A stretch of 64,000 nt of DNA from Polynucleobacter necessarius (GCF_900095175.1 NZ_LT606946.1:1519417-1583416), one strand, 5' to 3'; counted from the first letter of the stretch, positions 38,752 through 49,503 are shown. Notes: a model not told the origin generated them from the sequence alone. Numbers and translations are program-made.

Positions 38752-40431
38752 CTAATCGTTCGCATAAATATCAACATCTTTTGTCTCGCGAATAAATAAA
38801 GTACCAATCACCAATGTAATCGCAGCAATAATGATCGGATACCAAAGACCATAGTAAATGTTTCCGTTTTGAGCCACCAGGGCAAATGATATTGTTGGTA
38901 GTAAACCCCCAAACCAGCCGTTACCAATATGGTAGGGCAAGGACATTGATGTATAGCGAATGCGTGTTGGGAACATCTCAACCAACATTGCTGCAATAGG
39001 GCCATACACCATGGTCACCAAAATGACTAAATAAGCCAACAACAAGAGCACTGGCACATAACTGATTTCTTCAGGATTGGCTTTCGCTGGATAGCCCGCA
39101 TAATTTAGAGCATTACGGATAGCATTTTTAAGCTCTGCGTCTCTCGACTGACTCTCTACTAAAGTCATTCCCCTTGCTGAATACGCCTGAATTTCAGTTT
39201 CACCAATTTTGATAATGGCAGCACTTCCCACTGCACCAGGAATTGTTTTGTAGCTGGCAGAGTTAGATGCCATAACCTGCTTAGCAATGTCACATGAACT
39301 CACAAACTTAGCCGTGCCAGTTGGATTGAGCTGGAAACTACACTCACTCAAATCAATAGTAATTGTTGCTGGTGCAGCAACCATCGCTTTTTCTAAGGCA
39401 GGATTTGCGAAGTGGGTTAATGCATTAAAGACAGAAACTGGTGTGCCCGGGATATAGGTCACTACAGCGAGCAATAGGCCACCCATGATGATGACCTTGC
39501 GCCCAATCATGTCCGACAAGGTTCCAAAAATAACAAAGAATGGTGTACCAATGATTAAAGCGGCAGTGATTAATAGATTAGCTGTTGTGGAGTCTACTTT
39601 GAGTACCTGAGTAAGGTAGAACAAAGCATAAAACTGGCCTGTGTACCACACCACTGCTTGACCAGCCACCAAGCCAAATAAGGCCAAGAGAACAATCTTT
39701 AAATTCTTCCAGCGGGCAAACGACTCGGTCAGCGGCGCTTTAGATAGCTTGCCCTCCTCTTTCATTTTTTTGAAAGCGGGCGATTCATTCATGGACAAAC
39801 GAATCCAAATCGATATGCCAAGCAATGCAATGGATACGACAAATGGAATACGCCATCCCCAAACCTCAAAATCAGAACCCGTTAGCTCACGAGCACCCAA
39901 GATCACTAGTAGGGATAAAAACAAACCCAAAGTAGCCGTCGTCTGAATCCAAGATGTATATGCACCGCGACGACCATGAGGTGCATGCTCGGCAACATAA
40001 GTGGCAGCACCACCATATTCACCACCTAAAGCCAAGCCCTGCAGCATCCGCAATGCGATGAGGATGACTGGGGCAGCGACACCAATCGAGTCGTAATTTG
40101 GCAAGATGCCAACAACAAATGTTGAGACACCCATCAATAAAATGGTGACTAGGAAGGTGTACTTACGACCAATCAGATCTCCTAGTCGTCCAAATACCAA
40201 AGCACCAAAAGGCCGCACGATAAAACCAGCAGCAAAAGCCAACAAGGCAAAAATAAAAGCAGAACCCTGGTCTAGCCCTGAGAAAAACCGTTTGGCGATA
40301 ATGGCGGCCAATGAGCCATATAAATAAAAGTCATACCATTCGAAAACGGTGCCCAAGGACGAAGCAAAAATAACTTTACGTTCCTCAGCAGTCATGGGGG
40401 TGACCTTAGTTGATTGTGACATCTCCAACAT
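38752..40431 (-). CDS. MHS-type major facilitator transporter
   Basis: A 559-residue transporter of the metabolite:H+ symporter group. It has FEWYDFYLYGSLAAIIAKRFF in helix 1, RPFGALVFGRLGDLIGRKYTF in the loop 2-3, and GGEYGGAATYVAEHAPHGRRGAYTSWIQT in helix 4. A soluble insert of roughly 120 residues (about 345-455), with two Cys residues and predicted beta structure, lies between the later helices; this is known in some betaproteobacterial members. The substrate is unknown, possibly a dicarboxylate or proline-like compound. It is intact, unlike the TRAP and AEC systems next to it. A strong hairpin lies beyond its start, facing the TRAP genes. Confidence 0.88.
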   Translation of the reverse strand: MLEMSQSTKVTPMTAEERKVIFASSLGTVFEWYDFYLYGSLAAIIAKRFFSGLDQGSAFIFALLAFAAGFIVRPFGALVFGRLGDLIGRKYTFLVTILLMGVSTFVVGILPNYDSIGVAAPVILIALRMLQGLALGGEYGGAATYVAEHAPHGRRGAYTSWIQTTATLGLFLSLLVILGARELTGSDFEVWGWRIPFVVSIALLGISIWIRLSMNESPAFKKMKEEGKLSKAPLTESFARWKNLKIVLLALFGLVAGQAVVWYTGQFYALFYLTQVLKVDSTTANLLITAALIIGTPFFVIFGTLSDMIGRKVIIMGGLLLAVVTYIPGTPVSVFNALTHFANPALEKAMVAAPATITIDLSECSFQLNPTGTAKFVSSCDIAKQVMASNSASYKTIPGAVGSAAIIKIGETEIQAYSARGMTLVESQSRDAELKNAIRNALNYAGYPAKANPEEISYVPVLLLLAYLVILVTMVYGPIAAMLVEMFPTRIRYTSMSLPYHIGNGWFGGLLPTISFALVAQNGNIYYGLWYPIIIAAITLVIGTLFIRETKDVDIYAND

Positions 40432-40530
40432 TCCTAATAATTTTTTTCAGGGGCAGATTATCCCTTGGAAATTTACTTTCAAATATCAGAATTAGGGTAA
40501 TTCCTCATCAAAGTAAAAAAAATTTGATGC

Positions 40531-40560
40531 AAAAAGAGGAGGCGTTGCCTCCTCTTTTTT
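40531..40560. terminator. Terminator after the TRAP operon
   Basis: Arms AAAAAGAGGAGGC and GCCTCCTCTTTTT with a 3-base GTT loop give a 13-bp perfect stem. A T run on one side and an A run on the other allow use in both directions. It is 13 bases past the dctM stop. Confidence 0.9.
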
Positions 40561-40573
40561 CTAACCAACTCTT

Positions 40574-41900
40574 CTACCAACCAATTGCTTTAGGCAACCA
40601 AAGTGAAATTTGTGGGTAGTAGAAAACTAGGAACAATGCTACGCCCTGCATAAACAAGAACGGCAAGACACCAATGTACAAGTCCCGAATCTTTACTTCG
40701 GGCGGGGCAACTCCTTTGAGATAAAAGAGTGCCCAACCAAATGGCGGGGTTAAGAATGATGATTGCAAACAAACCGTAATCGTCATCGCAATCCAAACGG
40801 GATCTGCACCTTGCGCCAAAAGAACAGGTAGGAATAAAGGAACGGCAATGTAACTAATTTCAATCCACTCAATAAAAAATCCGAGTACAAAAATTAGCAA
40901 GAGCATGAACCAAATATCGCTATTAATTCCGCCAGGTATTACCTTGAACATCCCAGAGATGAGCTCCTCACCATTAAGCCCCCTAAAGGACAAAGCAAAG
41001 ACTTGTGCGCAAATTAAAATAAACATCATTAAGGCGCTAATCTTGGTAGTATCTATTGCGACTTGCTTCAAAATGTCCCACTTGAAGCGACCAGAAAAAA
41101 AGTCACCAAAATTGAGCCAACAGCACCCATCGCTGCAGCTTCAGTTGGTGCAGCAACACCGCCAACGATAGAACCTAATACAGCAACTACCAACATAATT
41201 GGTGGAACCACGACTTTCCAAAAACGCACCCATAGCTCTTTACCCGAAACACGACTGCGTTCTTCCTTGGGAATAGGTGGCATCAAATCAGGTTTGAGCC
41301 AGCCTAAGATCAAAATGAAGGCTATATAAACCACCACCAAAATGAGCCCAGGGCCCACTGCAGCGGCAAACAAAGTACCAACCGACAGCTGCATGATGTC
41401 AGAGAGCAAAATTAAAATGAGACTAGGTGGAATAATTTGACCCAAAGTACCAGAGGCGCAAATTGCACCGCAGGCAATACTCTTGTTATAGCCACGTCGT
41501 ATTAAGGTTGGCGCGGGGTCAACAGACCCAAGGTGATGACGGTAGCACCAACAATCCCGGTGGTAGCACCCATCAAAGCTCCGAACAAAATAATTCCGAC
41601 CGCCATGCCGCCCTTGACACCACCAGCAATGTGCCCAATCACGTCTAGCAAATCATCCGCTAGCCGGGATTTTTCCAGCATGATCCCCATAAAGATAAAC
41701 AAGGGAATTGCAAGCCATTGATAACCCGCCACAATGCCAAACACTCTCGCTGGCAATAAGTTAAACAAGGATGTTCCGAATCCTAAAAATCCAAATACGA
41801 ATCCCACTGTCGCCAAAGTAATAGCAACTGGAACACCAATCATCAATAAAATGAAAAAACCAATCAGCATCAGAATGGCCATCACATGCATATCAAACAT
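40574..41900 (-). pseudogene. TRAP transporter large permease (DctM), two frameshifts
   Basis: Three frames make one DctM protein. It starts at ATG 41898-41900 (MFDMHVMAILML) with AAAGGAGG upstream. The first break is near 41508-41520, after GATVITLGLLTPR; one more base gives a TLIRRGYNKSIACGAICASG continuation. The second is at the A7 run near 41095-41101 (T7 on the coding strand); an eighth T restores VTFFSGRFKWDILKQVAI. The rest ends LWLPKAIGW with the usual FLTPPFGWALFYLKG block. The repaired protein has about 442 residues, 12 or so helices. DctM moves the substrate with Na+ when coupled to DctP. Two lesions in one gene argue for loss, but homopolymer read errors are possible. Confidence 0.8.
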
Positions 41901-42417
41901 GCTGACCTCCTTTGGTGCTATAACCATTCAGAATCACGCGGCACAACTCGCCGACACCCTGCAAGGCAAGTAAAGTAAATCCAATTGGGATCAAGCCCTT
42001 CACAATCCAGCGATAAGGAATGCCCCCTGGATCAGGAGACATTCCTCCGATGGAAAAAGACTGGACAACATATGATGAGGATAGGTAAATAAATAGTAGC
42101 GCTACGATGATAGTCAGTACCGCTGAAATAATATCGACACGATATTTAGTCTTAGGCGAGTAATTGGCGTAGAACAAATCTACCCGAACATTATCACCAC
42201 GCAATAAGGCATAGCTCATACCGAATAAGATTAATGCTGCTAATAGATGCCACTCAAGCTCTTGTGCCCACACTGAACCAATACTCATGGAGTATCGTAA
42301 AAAAACGTTGACTGTAATTAATCCCACAATGGCCAAGGCCACGTAAGACGTGGCCTTGCCAGTGAAATCAATTAAGCCTTCGATACGCAATGCGATTTTT
42401 AGTAAAAAAGGGTGCAC
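41893..42417 (-). CDS. TRAP transporter small permease (DctQ)
   Basis: A 174-residue four-helix protein with the DctQ pattern: YVALAIVGLITVNVFLRYSM (26-45), VWAQELEWHLLAALILFGMSYALLRGDNVRVDLFY (54-88), then two more helices (VLTIIVALLFIYLSSSYV and GLIPIGFTLLALQGVGELCRVIL). It overlaps the dctM start by 8 bases, as these genes usually do. It is intact, but both partners, dctM and dctP, are broken, so it is likely orphaned. Confidence 0.88.
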   Translation of the reverse strand: MHPFLLKIALRIEGLIDFTGKATSYVALAIVGLITVNVFLRYSMSIGSVWAQELEWHLLAALILFGMSYALLRGDNVRVDLFYANYSPKTKYRVDIISAVLTIIVALLFIYLSSSYVVQSFSIGGMSPDPGGIPYRWIVKGLIPIGFTLLALQGVGELCRVILNGYSTKGGQHV

Positions 42418-42450
42418 TGATATTCCTAACTTAAATGATTAGAACGAAAA

Positions 42451-43550
42451 TCAACCGCGAATTTTGCTATGGTATGTAGCCTCGCTATAAGAGGCCCAAG
42501 AGTCATAGTTCCGCTTAAAGGCAAAATAAGAATCATGTACTTTCTTAGTCATAGGATCAGCGGCAGCAGACTCGTCCAATATCTTCTTAGTTTCAGCGCG
42601 CATCGCAGCCACCACTGAATCTGGTAATTGCAGAGCGGTAACGCCTTGCTTCTCAACCAAATCTTTCATTGCTTCAGCATTGTTACGCTGACACCATGCT
42701 TCACCGATTACATTGCATGCAGCCGATGCGTTTTGAACTACCGCTTGCAGATCTTTAGGTAACTTTTCCCAAGCAGCTTTATTGATTAAGAGCTCAGAGG
42801 TAGTTGCTGGCTCATGCCAACCAGTGGTGTAGTAGAACTTGGCTGCCTTTTGCAATCCAAGACGACGGTCTTGATATGGGCCAACGAATTCAGCTGCATC
42901 AATCACGCCACGCTCAAGCGCCGGGAAATCTCACCGCCTGACAATACCTTCACATCAACACCCAACTTGGCATAGACCTTACCAGCAAGTCCTGGGATAC
43001 GCATTTTTAAACCTTTGAGATCTGCGACGCTATTAATTTTCTTCTTAAACCAACCAGTCATTTGCACGCCGGTATTGCCGCAAGGCATTGCAATCATTCC
43101 AAATGGTGCATAGGTTTCATTCCAGAGATCAATACCGCCACCGTCATATAGCCAACCATTCATACCCTGGAAATTTAGGCCAAATGGCACAGCAGTAAAG
43201 TACTGAGCTGCAAATGTTTTACCAGTCCAGAAATAACTGTTGGCACGATTCATTTCAACTGTGCCAGAACGTACCGCATCAAAACCCTCGAATGCCGGGA
43301 TCAACTCGCCCGCTCCAAATACTTGAATCTTTAAACGGCCATTAGACATCTCGCCGATGCGTTTAGCCAAGTCAGTTGCGCTACCAGGTCCATCCATGTA
43401 AAACGGTGAGCCTTTTGGATAGGCGCCGGTCATCTTCCAATTAAATGTTTGTGATGATTGGGCCTGAACAATTGCTGGAGCGCCCAAGGCAATCCCCGCA
43501 ACACCAGCTCCAATACCCGTACTCAAAAATTTCCGACGATTTGTAGTCAT
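42451..43550 (-). pseudogene. TRAP substrate-binding protein (DctP, TakP-like), frameshifted
   Basis: The periplasmic receptor of the TRAP system. It starts at ATG 43548-43550 with GGAGAG upstream and has a twin-arginine signal (NRRKFLSTGIGAGVAGIALG, cut after VQAQ). It reads on through TGAYPKGSPFYMDGPGSA and CGNTGVQMTGWFKKKI to SGGEI. Then one base is lost in a T run near 42929-42931. An added T restores EIFPALERGVIDAAEFVGPY and the rest ends SKIRG. FYYTTGWHEPATTSELLI is like TakP, which binds 2-oxo acids such as pyruvate, so a keto-acid role is a reasonable guess. Single-base homopolymer loss, so a sequencing error cannot be excluded. Confidence 0.8.
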
Positions 43551-43786
43551 TAAGCTCTCCTTTAATTGATCTCGTGTTGGAAGCAAACATCACCTTGCCC
43601 CTCGATAACAATTTATTCAAACTTGAGTTCAATCGTCAGTAGAAATACTTACTTGTGGGCATAAAAACACCTGTCTGGTGCAGGCGCATCTTTTTGGGGC
43701 AATAAATCGATTAAATTCAAAAGCGTGAAAAAATGAATTACTAAAATTTGTTGTATCTAATAAAACTAAAAAAGGGACTAATAACC

Positions 43787-45385
43787 ATGCAACAAAAATG
43801 GGGTATTCGTGGAATGGCGGTAGCGCCACACTCACTGGCATCTGAATCAGCTTTGAAGGTTCTTCGTGATGGTGGCAATGCATTAGAAGCAATGATTGCT
43901 GCAGCAGCAACTATTGCAGTGGTTTATCCCCACATGAATTCGATTGGTGAAGACTCATTCTGAGTTGTTCATTCACCCGGAAAAGCAATGGGGGGCATTG
44001 ACGCTTGCGGAGCCGCAGCAGGATTGGCCACTAAAAACTGGTACGCAGAGCGCGGCATTACTAAAGCGATTCCATTCAGAGGCGCTGTTGCAGCCAACAC
44101 TGTTGCAGGCACTATTTCTGGTTGGGGTGCTGCTCAGAAACTTTCCCAACAAGGTCTTTGCGGTAAGCTTCCACTCTCACGACTCTTAGCTGACGCCATC
44201 TACTATGCGGAAGCTGGCGTGCCAGTCACTTATAGTCAATCAAGCTTAACTGCCAAGAAGCGAGCGGAGCTTATTGATATTCCAGGTTTTGCAAATACCT
44301 TTTTAGTAAACGGCCAAGCACCTGCAGTCGGCAGCATCTTCAAACAAGATCGCCTCGCTAAGACCTTGCGCCAAATTGCCCGCAAAGGCACTGAGGATTA
44401 TTACCGCGGAGACTTAGCAGAGCTATTAGCCAAAGAACTGACGGAATTAGGCAGCCCATTGAGACTAAGCGACCTTCATCGTCACCACGCAAAATTAATT
44501 GATCCACTGGAGTTAAAACACAGCCTGGGAAATGTCTACAACATGACCCCACCAACCCAAGGTGTCGTATCGTTGATGATCCTGGGAATATTAGATCAAC
44601 TTAATCTCAAGCGCTTCAAAGTAGATAGCGCTGAGTATGTCCACCATTGCGTAGAGGCAACTAAACAAGCCTTTAAGGTAAGAGATCAATATGTCACCGA
44701 TCCGGCATACATGACTAAACACGCACAGTCTTTCTTGGCGCCAGCATTCTTAAAAAAACTGGCTAAAAATATTGATCCCGAAAGAGCATTACCTTGGGGT
44801 CAAGGTAAGGGTCCTACTGACACAATTTGGATGGGCGTAGTCGATGGTGAGGGCAACTGCGTTTCCTTCATTCAGAGTATTTATCATGAATTTGGTGCAG
44901 GAATTGTGCTGCCGAAATCCGGCGTCAATTGGCAAAATCGCGGCTGCAGTTTTTCATTAGACCCCAAAACACTCAATCACCTAGAGCCTTATCGCAAACC
45001 ATTTCATACATTAAATCCAGCAATGGCTTTATTTAAAGATGGGCGTTCTATGGTTTATGGAACGATGGGAGGCGATGGACAACCCCAAACACAATGTGCA
45101 GTATTTACGCGCACAGCCACCTATGGACTAGACCCTCAAGATGCAATTAGCCGTCCTCGCTGGCTATTGGGAAGAACCTGGGGGCAAACAAGTGATAGCT
45201 TAAAACTCGAATCACGTTTTAACCCCTGGGTCGCTAAAGAGCTCCATGCCCTTGGGCATGAAATTGAAATGCTAGATGCCTTTGATGAAACCGTAAGCCA
45301 TGCGGGCTGCATTATTCGAGAGCCCTCCGGAACCTTGCGCGGCGGCTGGGACCCTCGTAGCGATAGCGCAGTTAGCGCATTTTAG
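43787..45385 (+). pseudogene. Gamma-glutamyltransferase family protein (YwrD-like), in-frame stop
   Basis: GGT-family Ntn hydrolase cut by one nonsense codon. It starts MQQKWGIRGMAVAPHSLASE at ATG 43787 with AAAGGGA upstream. The frame then reads IGEDSF-TGA-VVHSPGKAMGGIDACG; TGA at 43961-43963 takes the place of Trp. It stays open in the same frame to 45385. The autocatalytic Thr site is at TDTIWMGVVDGEGNCVSFIQ, and GTMGGDGQPQTQ follows. The repaired protein has about 532 residues. A G-to-A change, TGG to TGA, would explain it. Restart at ATG 43988 is possible but would lack the N-terminal third of the large-subunit start. It is divergent from the TRAP operon. Confidence 0.85.
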
Positions 45386-46001
45386 TAATGAATAATTTGG
45401 GTACGCGTAGATCCCAATGAATGGCAGCTACGCGTAATCCGAATATAGCCAGCATGCAAACTACCGAAGCTTCTAGCGTGTATTGCGGCAAGTAATTCAG
45501 CGCTAATACATAGAGGGTGCATCCAATAGTCACAGGAATCGCATATAGCTCATGGGACATCAGCAAGGTTTTTCTACCTGCCAAGACATCTCGTAACAGA
45601 CCACCCCCAATAGCAGTAACCACACCCAAGATGACAGGTGCTACCGGTAATCCGAACCCTAGATTCCAGACTTTATCCGCCCCTTGAATCCCAAACAAAG
45701 CGGCGCCTAGACCATCTATATAAAGCATCGTCCGATAGATCTGCGGTTGAGTAAAAAACGATTCCGCTACAAACGTCAACACACAAGCACCAAAAGCAAC
45801 CCAGATATAAATTTGCGAAATTGACCAAAAAGCTGGGACGTCCAAAATCATGTCGCGAATCGTACCGCCGCCAATTGCAGTAATGACGCCCAAAACCAGG
45901 ACGCCAAATAAATCAACACCACGATCAGAGATTGCTAAAACCCCTGTAACAGCAAAGGCAACTGTGGCGATCATGCCAATCCAGAAATTAATTTGATCCA
46001 T
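45372..46001 (-). CDS. Trimeric intracellular cation (TRIC)-like channel, UPF0126 family
   Basis: A 209-residue membrane protein starting MDQINFWIGMIATVAFAVTGV at ATG 45999-46001, where AAGGTC gives a ribosome site; the longer frame to 46070 has no support. It contains two UPF0126 repeats, each with the motif GGGTIRDMILDVPAFW and GGGLLRDVLAGRKTLL. About seven helices are predicted. Bacterial homologues form trimeric potassium-permeable channels. It overlaps the 3' end of the gamma-glutamyltransferase gene by 14 bases in convergent direction and is divergent from maiA. Confidence 0.88.
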   Translation of the reverse strand: MDQINFWIGMIATVAFAVTGVLAISDRGVDLFGVLVLGVITAIGGGTIRDMILDVPAFWSISQIYIWVAFGACVLTFVAESFFTQPQIYRTMLYIDGLGAALFGIQGADKVWNLGFGLPVAPVILGVVTAIGGGLLRDVLAGRKTLLMSHELYAIPVTIGCTLYVLALNYLPQYTLEASVVCMLAIFGLRVAAIHWDLRVPKLFITKMR

Positions 46002-46081
46002 GACCTTGAGTCTAAAGCACTCGGGTGTGACGAGCAATGAAGTCCTGAATATACTGAGACTTACGATCACAGGAAATTCTT

Positions 46082-46762
46082 ATGAAAACCCAACTTTATA
46101 GTTTTTGGCGTAGCTCAGCAGCTTTTAGGGTGCGCATTGCCCTCAATTTAAAAGGGGTGGATCATCAAATCATTCCGATTCATCTTCTCAAGAATGGTGG
46201 CGAACAGACTAGTGCGCAATACACAGATAAAAATCCTACTCGCTTAGTGCCTCTTTTGATTGCAGGTGATCATGCTATTCATCAATCACTAGCCATCATT
46301 GAGTATCTTGAAGAAACGCACCCCAACCCGCCACTACTCCCCAAGAGTGCAATCGATCGGGCGTGGGTGCGCGCTTTAGCAATGGATATAGCCGTCGATG
46401 TTCATCCGATTGGTAATTTGCGAGTGCTACGCTACTTAATGAAAAACTTGGGTGTTAGTGCAGAGAACAAAGATGTCTGGAGTCAGCATTGGATGATGCT
46501 GGGTTTAGGGAGCCTAGAGAAACAATTAGCTAAAGACGCTAGGGTAGGTCGCTTTGCTTATGGAGATGCGCCAGGTCTTGTCGATATTTGTTTAGTGCCA
46601 CAAATATTTAATGCGCTCAGTGCCAAGTTGGACATGAAAATCTACCCGACACTCATGAAGATATTTAATGAATGCATGACCTTGCCTGCTTTCATTGATG
46701 CGGCCTGGGAAAAACAAATTGATGCGGAGGGATTAAACCCCTCTATTCCACCAAAGGAATAG
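46082..46762 (+). CDS. maiA: Maleylacetoacetate isomerase (zeta-class GST)
   Basis: MaiA isomerises maleylacetoacetate to fumarylacetoacetate in tyrosine/homogentisate breakdown, with glutathione as cofactor. The 226-residue protein has the zeta GST signature SFWRSSAAFRVRIALNLKG (7-25), with the catalytic SSxxxR. It then has NPTRLVPLLIAGDHAIHQSLAIIEYLEE near 50-77. The C-terminal domain is complete. The rest of the homogentisate path is not in the window, so a related zeta GST role is possible. Its end overlaps the convergent AEC pseudogene by 30 bases. Confidence 0.88.
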   Translation: MKTQLYSFWRSSAAFRVRIALNLKGVDHQIIPIHLLKNGGEQTSAQYTDKNPTRLVPLLIAGDHAIHQSLAIIEYLEETHPNPPLLPKSAIDRAWVRALAMDIAVDVHPIGNLRVLRYLMKNLGVSAENKDVWSQHWMMLGLGSLEKQLAKDARVGRFAYGDAPGLVDICLVPQIFNALSAKLDMKIYPTLMKIFNECMTLPAFIDAAWEKQIDAEGLNPSIPPKE

Positions 46763-47663
46763 TGAGAGCGTCAGTAGTGATCCAACGGTAGTTACAAGCA
46801 CTACTCGAGAAATGACTCTGCCATCTGCCATGTAGTACTGAGCCAGCATGTATGGTCCTGTGCCAGTTGGCATTGCTGCCAGTATTACCGCCGCATTAAC
46901 CCATAGCGTAGGTAATTCCAGAAGAGGGTCAGCAATTAACCAGGCAATGATTGGCTGAATAATCAGCTTGCCGAAGCTAATACCCCACACCTTGCTCGAA
47001 GCATTTTCATCTTTACGAATCAGAAATAATCCGATTGATACCAACGCGCAAGGTGTTGCTGCTGCAGCCAAAAATGAAATCACTTGTGCCAATGGGTCGT
47101 AAATCACCCAACCAGAAGCAGACCATGCTAGACCTAATACGGGTGACACTAAGAGCGGATTTGAGGCCAAGGATTTCAGCACACTCCAAACTATTTCATG
47201 GGACTTTTTATGCGACAACATGTCGATCTCAATCAGAATCGTCGCCAATGCAAACAGAATAAACACTAGGAAAGTAGCAATAATCGCGGGTGCCAGACCA
47301 TCTTGACCAAGCGCTAGTAGGCATAACGGAATACCCATGTAGCCAGTATTCGAATAAGAGGCACTCAAACCAGCAAAGCTTGCAGCTGCTAAATCACGCC
47401 CTTGATACCAATAAAAGATGAGGACGAGAGAAAAAACAATTAAGGCGCTAATTAAAAAAGCAGCAATAAACCCGGGGCGCCAGAGTGTCTCCCAACCACT
47501 ATTGGCTGCGAAGTTAAAGAGTTGAGCGGGTAGCGCAAGCCAGATAACAAATCGATTGAGTTCAATAGATGCATTCGCGCCTAACTTACCACTTTTGCCA
47601 CTTAAAGTAGCCTAATAAGATGAGTGCAAATACGGGTAAGAGAACGTTAAAGACGTAGATCAC
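46733..47663 (-). pseudogene. AEC family transporter, frameshifted near the N-terminus
   Basis: AEC permeases export or take up auxin-like or malate/carboxylate anions. GTG 47661-47663 starts IYVFNVLLPVFALILLGYFKW, then the frame stops soon after. A second frame, SGKLGANASIELNRFVIWLALPAQLFNF, runs unbroken to 46733. A one-base insertion or two-base loss near 47589-47600 separates them; dropping one base would give GYFKWKSGKLGANAS. The part after a TTG at 47366-47368 is a 211-residue open frame, but its start lies inside the protein, so it is not a true gene start. The repaired length is about 310, with 10 helices. Confidence 0.75.
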
Positions 47664-47677
47664 GGGATAAGTCTTAA

Positions 47678-48202
47678 TTACGCAATCTTGCGTAGTGTTG
47701 ATTGATAACGAAGAGCATTCTGAACATAACGTCCAGCAATGTCGTTAATACCAGTAATCTGTTCAGGACTGAGCAATTTAACAACTTTCGCCGGCGCGCC
47801 CAAAATCATGGAGCCATCCGGAAACTCTTTTCCCTCAGTGATTAAAGCGCCTGCACCTACAAGACAGTTTTTACCAATTTTGGCGCCATTCAAAATAACC
47901 GCACCAATACCAATCAAACTACCGTCACCAATCTGACAACCGTGCAGCATCACTTTGTGACCAACAGTAACGCGTTTGCCAATGACCAAGGGATAGCCTG
48001 GGTCAGTATGCAAGACAGAAGCATCTTGCACATTACTGCCCTCACCAATCTGAATATGGTCGTTGTCCCCGCGTACTACTACCTGAGGCCAAACGCTCGC
48101 ATTTTTTTGGAGCTCTACCATGCCGATTACTTCAGCGCTCTCGGCAACCCAAGCCCCCTCAGCTAACTGGGGAGCATTTCCGCCTAGTTCAAATATAGCC
48201 AT
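47678..48202 (-). CDS. Gamma carbonic anhydrase family protein
   Basis: A 174-residue left-handed beta-helix protein with hexapeptide repeats ([29 protein letters not shown]). Metal-ligand His residues lie in [26 protein letters not shown]. It is in the gamma carbonic anhydrase/YrdA group. Enzymatic activity depends on residues that are not all certain here, so either carbonic anhydrase or a related metal-binding function is possible. It lies between the AEC pseudogene and amt on the same strand. Confidence 0.88.
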   Translation of the reverse strand: MAIFELGGNAPQLAEGAWVAESAEVIGMVELQKNASVWPQVVVRGDNDHIQIGEGSNVQDASVLHTDPGYPLVIGKRVTVGHKVMLHGCQIGDGSLIGIGAVILNGAKIGKNCLVGAGALITEGKEFPDGSMILGAPAKVVKLLSPEQITGINDIAGRYVQNALRYQSTLRKIA

Positions 48203-48237
48203 GACCCATTATAGGTAATGGCTATATTTATGAAAGC

Positions 48238-49440
48238 CTACCAGTTAGGTTCGCGGTCTGGCGTTGAAGAAATACGATGAATACTCAAATCAACACCGTC
48301 ATACTCTTCTTCATGCGACATACGGATGCCCAGGAATGCTTTCAAGAGACCGTAAACCACGATACCCCCCACCAAAGCAATCCCTATTCCGATGAAGCTA
48401 CCAATGAACTGCCCCTTGAAGCTAACGCCACCCATGCCGCCGAGAGCCTTGCTTCCAAAAATACTTGCTGCTAAACCGCCCCACAAACCACATAAGCCGT
48501 GTAATGGCCAAATGCCCAATACATCGTCAATCTTCCAGCGGTTTTGCACTAAGGTGAACATATAGACAAACAGGCCGCCGGCAATTAAGCCCACGATTAA
48601 TGCACCCAATGGATGCATTAAGTCTGATCCAGCGCAGACAGCCACCAAACCAGCCAAAGGGCCGTTGTAAGTAAAGCCAGGATCATTACGACCAATCACC
48701 CATGCCGCCAAAGTCCCACCAACCATTGCCATCAAAGAGTTCATGGCGACTAAGCCGCTGACCTTATCAATGGTCTGCGCACTCATCACATTAAAGCCAA
48801 ACCAACCCACTGCCAAAATCCAAGCACCCAAAGCCAAGAAAGGAATGCTTGATGGTGGGTGTGCGGCAATGTGGCCTTCTTTGGTGTAGCGGCCACGACG
48901 AGCACCCAACAAAATAACCGCTGGCAATGCAATCCACCCTCCTACTGCATGGACCACGATCGAGCCCGCAAAGTCATGGAACTCTTCGCCAGTCAGCCCC
49001 TTAATCCAGGCCTGAATACCGTAGTGCTGATTCCATGCAATACTCTCAAAGAAGGGATAGACAAAGCCCACCAAGACAAAGGTTGCAATTAATTGGGGAT
49101 TAAATTTCGCACGCTCCGCAATGCCGCCAGAAATAATGGCTGGAATTGCAGCAGCAAAGGTCAATAAGAAAAAGAATTTGACTAGCTCATAGCCATTTTT
49201 CTCGGCCAATAATTCCGCCCCTGAGAAAAAGTTCACGCCATAAGCAATGCTGTAGCCAATAAAGAAATAAGCGATTGTCGAAACAGCAAAGTCGACCAAG
49301 ATTTTGACTAAAGCATTGACTTGGTTCTTTTTGCGAACCGTGCCCAACTCTAAAAAAGCAAACCCTGCATGCATGGCCAAAACCATAATGACGCCGAGCA
49401 ATATAAATAGGACATCACTGCCTGATTTCAAGACTTCCAT
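48238..49440 (-). CDS. amt: Ammonium transporter
   Basis: A 400-residue Amt/Rh channel with 11 helices. Key blocks are HAGFAFLELGTVRKKN (25-40) and the twin-histidine positions in GSIVVHAVGGWIAL and WPLHGLCGLWGGL. SGGIAERAKFNPQL lies near 105. Amt moves ammonia across the inner membrane when nitrogen is low. There is no glnK gene next to it, although amt and a PII gene are usually paired. A palindrome in the upstream gap fits an NtrC site. It is intact. A small exported protein is divergent. Confidence 0.95.
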   Translation of the reverse strand: MEVLKSGSDVLFILLGVIMVLAMHAGFAFLELGTVRKKNQVNALVKILVDFAVSTIAYFFIGYSIAYGVNFFSGAELLAEKNGYELVKFFFLLTFAAAIPAIISGGIAERAKFNPQLIATFVLVGFVYPFFESIAWNQHYGIQAWIKGLTGEEFHDFAGSIVVHAVGGWIALPAVILLGARRGRYTKEGHIAAHPPSSIPFLALGAWILAVGWFGFNVMSAQTIDKVSGLVAMNSLMAMVGGTLAAWVIGRNDPGFTYNGPLAGLVAVCAGSDLMHPLGALIVGLIAGGLFVYMFTLVQNRWKIDDVLGIWPLHGLCGLWGGLAASIFGSKALGGMGGVSFKGQFIGSFIGIGIALVGGIVVYGLLKAFLGIRMSHEEEYDGVDLSIHRISSTPDREPNW

Positions 49441-49503
49441 TGAAGTACCCCCCTGATATTTTGTGCATCATTATGGGGAATATATAGGGCAAATTTTTCT
49501 GGT

